From positions 124,001 through 188,000 of the forward strand of contig WGLT01000002.1 of NCBI GenBank assembly GCA_016125425.1: 64,000 bases of DNA. The letters are read 5' to 3'. Made by a program: the position numbers and the translations under genes. This DNA is from Alphaproteobacteria bacterium (GTDB lineage Bacteria > Pseudomonadota > Alphaproteobacteria > Caulobacterales > Parvularculaceae). This document shows, piece after piece, positions 62,254 to 64,000 of this stretch (its first letter is position 1; each line of letters begins with the position of its first letter). Below the pieces are notes generated by a model, which was not told the DNA's origin, searched no databases, and saw only the letters and a program-made list of their open reading frames with translations.

Positions 62254-62593
62254 TCGGCTCATCCTGTGGCGGCCTGATATAGGCCAACGCCAGTCATAAT
62301 AAAGCGGCCCGCAAGGCGTTCGATAACTTTCACGGGAAACGGGAAAAAATCGCGCAGGGGGAGGACGGCCCTCGAACGCTCGCGCGAGGCGCGCGCCGGA
62401 CAAGGGCTCCAGGCCGCCTTTCTCCGCCAATAAGGCGAGCGGATTTTCCGCCAAATGCGGGAAAACAGCTCGCCCCGCGGATGAAAACGCGCGCCGAGTC
62501 TTAAAAATCCGCAAAGCCCGTCCCGGCGGCGCGCCGATGGCGCCGCCGCTGCATTGACCCCGCCCGGGGCTTTCGCAATCGGGGGCGAATAAG
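62254..62593. other. Intergenic region upstream of mnmG
   Basis: 340 bases without a supported gene. It would hold the mnmG promoter. The only item seen is a parS-like stretch, ACTTTCACGGGAAACG at 62326-62341. Track ORFs here are extensions of mnmG or shadows. Confidence 0.5.
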
Positions 62594-62833
62594 ATGAGAC
62601 ACACGCCGCTCACAGGACCGCGACCCGTCAGAAGCTTCGGCCGGGCGCCGCTCGGCCGACTGGAGATCGCTTCCCGGACCCGCCGCCGGCTCCGCGACAA
62701 AATCGACAGCCTGGAGCGCGAGGCCAAGCGCCTCTCGCTCCGCGGCGAGAAGGACGCAGCGACCGCGCTCGAGCGCGCCGCCGCCCGCACGCGCCTGCTG
62801 CTCCGCGAAGATATCGGCGAGACGGGGACTTAA
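62594..62833 (+). CDS. Small hypothetical protein (79 aa)
   Basis: Not recognised. Opposite in strand to its neighbours and lying wholly between mnmG and mnmE. The product is Arg-rich with a likely amphipathic helix or coiled coil ([31 protein letters not shown]). Third positions are very GC-rich, as in real genes here, but no good ribosome-binding site precedes the ATG. Could be a chance ORF. Confidence 0.4.
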   Translation: MRHTPLTGPRPVRSFGRAPLGRLEIASRTRRRLRDKIDSLEREAKRLSLRGEKDAATALERAAARTRLLLREDIGETGT

Positions 62834-62866
62834 CGTCCGCCTGTTCCACGGGAAACGGGCGGGCGC

Positions 62867-64000
62867 CTATTTCCCGATACAAAAGCTCGAAAAGATTTCG
62901 CCCAAGACGTCCTCGACGTCGACGGCGCCGGTGATTTCGCCGAGCGCGCGCGCGGCGAGGCGGGCGTCTTCCGCGGCGAGTTCGGGCTCGCTGGCGGCGA
63001 GGGCCCGCGCGCGTTCGAGCGCCGCAATCGCCTTGTCGACCGCCTGAACATGGCGCAGCCGGGTCAGCGCCGCGCCCTCCGACCCGCCCGCGAGGCGCCC
63101 GGCGGCCTCGGTCAATGCGACCAGGAACTCGGCCATACCCTCGCCGGTCCTGGCCGAGAGGGCGAAGGCCGAAACCCCCGGCGGCGCTTTTCCGGCGGCC
63201 CCGCCCAGATCCTTTTTCGACCAGACGAGGAAGTCGCCGGGCCGAAGGAGCGTTTCACGTGAAACAGGCGCGGCGGGATCGACGATCAGCACCCTCAGGT
63301 CCGCCTTTTCGGCGCGCGCGAGCGCCCGGCGCATGCCTTCCGTCTCGATTTCGTCCGTCGTCTGATCTCTCAGGCCCGCCGTGTCGGCGAGAATGACGGG
63401 AACGCCGCCGAGATCGAGACGGGTCTCGACAATGTCGCGCGTCGTGCCGGCCGTCGCGGAGACGATCGCGACCTCGGCGCCGGCGAGCGCGTTCATCAGG
63501 GATGACTTGCCGGCATTGGGTGCCCCGATGATCGCGACATGGACGCCTTCGCGCAGCCGCCGCGCGGCGCCCGCTCCCTCCCGGTATGACCGGAGCTCGG
63601 ACAAAAGCGCGTCGATCGCGGGCCCCGCTTTCGCCGCCACGGCGGCCGGCACCCCCTCTTCATCGGGGAAATCGATGTCGGCTTCGAGGGGCGCGAGCAC
63701 GGAAATGAGACGCTGTCGCCAGCCCTCGGCGAGCGCCGAAAGCCGGCCTTCGAACTGGACCAATGCAGCTTTGCGCTGCTTGGTCGTTTCGGCGTCGATA
63801 AGATCGGCGAGCGCCTCGACCTGGGCCAAATCGAGCTTGCCGGCGCCGAGCGCGCGGCGGGTGAATTCGCCCGGCCCCGCCGGCCGCGCCCCGGCCGACG
63901 CGCACGCTTCGGCGAAGGCCGCTTCGACCGCGCGGCTGCCGTGAAGGTGAAATTCGGCGACGTCCTCGCCGGTGAAGCTCGCCGGTTTTTCAAAAAGTAT
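62867..64000 (-). CDS. mnmE: tRNA modification GTPase MnmE (5' end outside window)
   Basis: Partial: 377 C-terminal residues are visible, reading in frame to the right edge from FEKPASFTGEDVAEFHLHGS, the tetrahydrofolate-binding domain. The track's start at 63829 is an internal TTG. G domain GAPNAGKSSLMNAL, TAGTTRD, DTAGLRD and the catalytic C-terminal CIGK are present. Forms the cmnm5U34 complex with MnmG. Includes the parS-type site at 63251. Confidence 0.97.
   Translation of the reverse strand: MLFEKPASFTGEDVAEFHLHGSRAVEAAFAEACASAGARPAGPGEFTRRALGAGKLDLAQVEALADLIDAETTKQRKAALVQFEGRLSALAEGWRQRLISVLAPLEADIDFPDEEGVPAAVAAKAGPAIDALLSELRSYREGAGAARRLREGVHVAIIGAPNAGKSSLMNALAGAEVAIVSATAGTTRDIVETRLDLGGVPVILADTAGLRDQTTDEIETEGMRRALARAEKADLRVLIVDPAAPVSRETLLRPGDFLVWSKKDLGGAAGKAPPGVSAFALSARTGEGMAEFLVALTEAAGRLAGGSEGAALTRLRHVQAVDKAIAALERARALAASEPELAAEDARLAARALGEITGAVDVEDVLGEIFSSFCIGK
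63251..63266. other. parS site (15 of 16)
   Basis: CGTTTCACGTGAAACA differs from the consensus only at the first base and encodes VSRET within mnmE. Confidence 0.88.

Overview
The window is a high-GC stretch of an alphaproteobacterial chromosome close to the replication origin. This rests on the right-hand block mnmE-mnmG-rsmG-parA-parB with embedded parS sites, the nearby convergent leuS-lptE-holA block, and on flbT, the DUF3576 lipoprotein, two-gene LPS export permeases and rdgB-hemW. No rRNA, transposase, CRISPR array or phage gene was seen. I cannot fix the order from sequence alone. ORF-track starts were moved in many genes where a better Shine-Dalgarno site or family N-terminus supports it.

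Layout. 1-6.9 kb: partial glutathione S-transferase, a Cys-rich anchored protein, argG, arfB, rlmN, an MFS exporter, and a small minus-strand operon (two overlooked peptides, a DUF2975 membrane protein and a Cro-type regulator). 7-15.5 kb: rdgB, an AAA ATPase placed between rdgB and hemW, DUF2721 and DUF6790-like membrane proteins, the conserved envelope cluster lpoA-like/rsmI/yraN/BON lipoprotein, and gshB. 15.6-24.5 kb: a co-directional surface-glycan/lipid block (two GT4 enzymes, a GT34-like transferase, a methyltransferase, a polytopic membrane protein, an LplT-like MFS protein) running into lptF-lptG. 24.6-40 kb: orphan flbT, GFA-family protein, cyclopropane synthase, mtaB-ftsY-yciB, a MarR regulator with a histone-like tail, a TrmH-type methyltransferase, stress protein, xthA, acetyltransferase, TauE-type exporter, lolA, Trm112, Lon-N protein, cnoX and a prolyl-tRNA editing protein.

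40-45 kb is the most unusual part. Next to a tRNA-Gly(GCC) gene lie two co-directional large genes. The first encodes a two-helix membrane protein with RCK/TrkA-N-like folds, a RyR domain and a C-terminal SLOG-like domain. The second encodes a TIR domain, six membrane helices and a seven-bladed WD40 propeller. TIR enzymes that make ADP-ribose-type signals and SLOG domains that sense them are the two halves of Thoeris immunity, so I propose a membrane-effector defence system of that logic. Sampled lines here are poorer in GC than flanking genes.

45-64 kb: a divergent hemC, arsC-like protein, OmpR-type response regulator, yggS, a ThiE-like protein, a porin, DUF3576 lipoprotein, cupin, leuS, lptE, holA, then an accessory pair (Tat amidase and TonB-like protein) inserted before parB, and the parA/parB/rsmG/mnmG/mnmE block with three strong parS sites. 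Other points of interest are a terminator/antiterminator-like leader near 36.4 kb, phased repeats upstream of the porin, and candidate operators upstream of the DUF2975 operon, flbT and the MarR gene.
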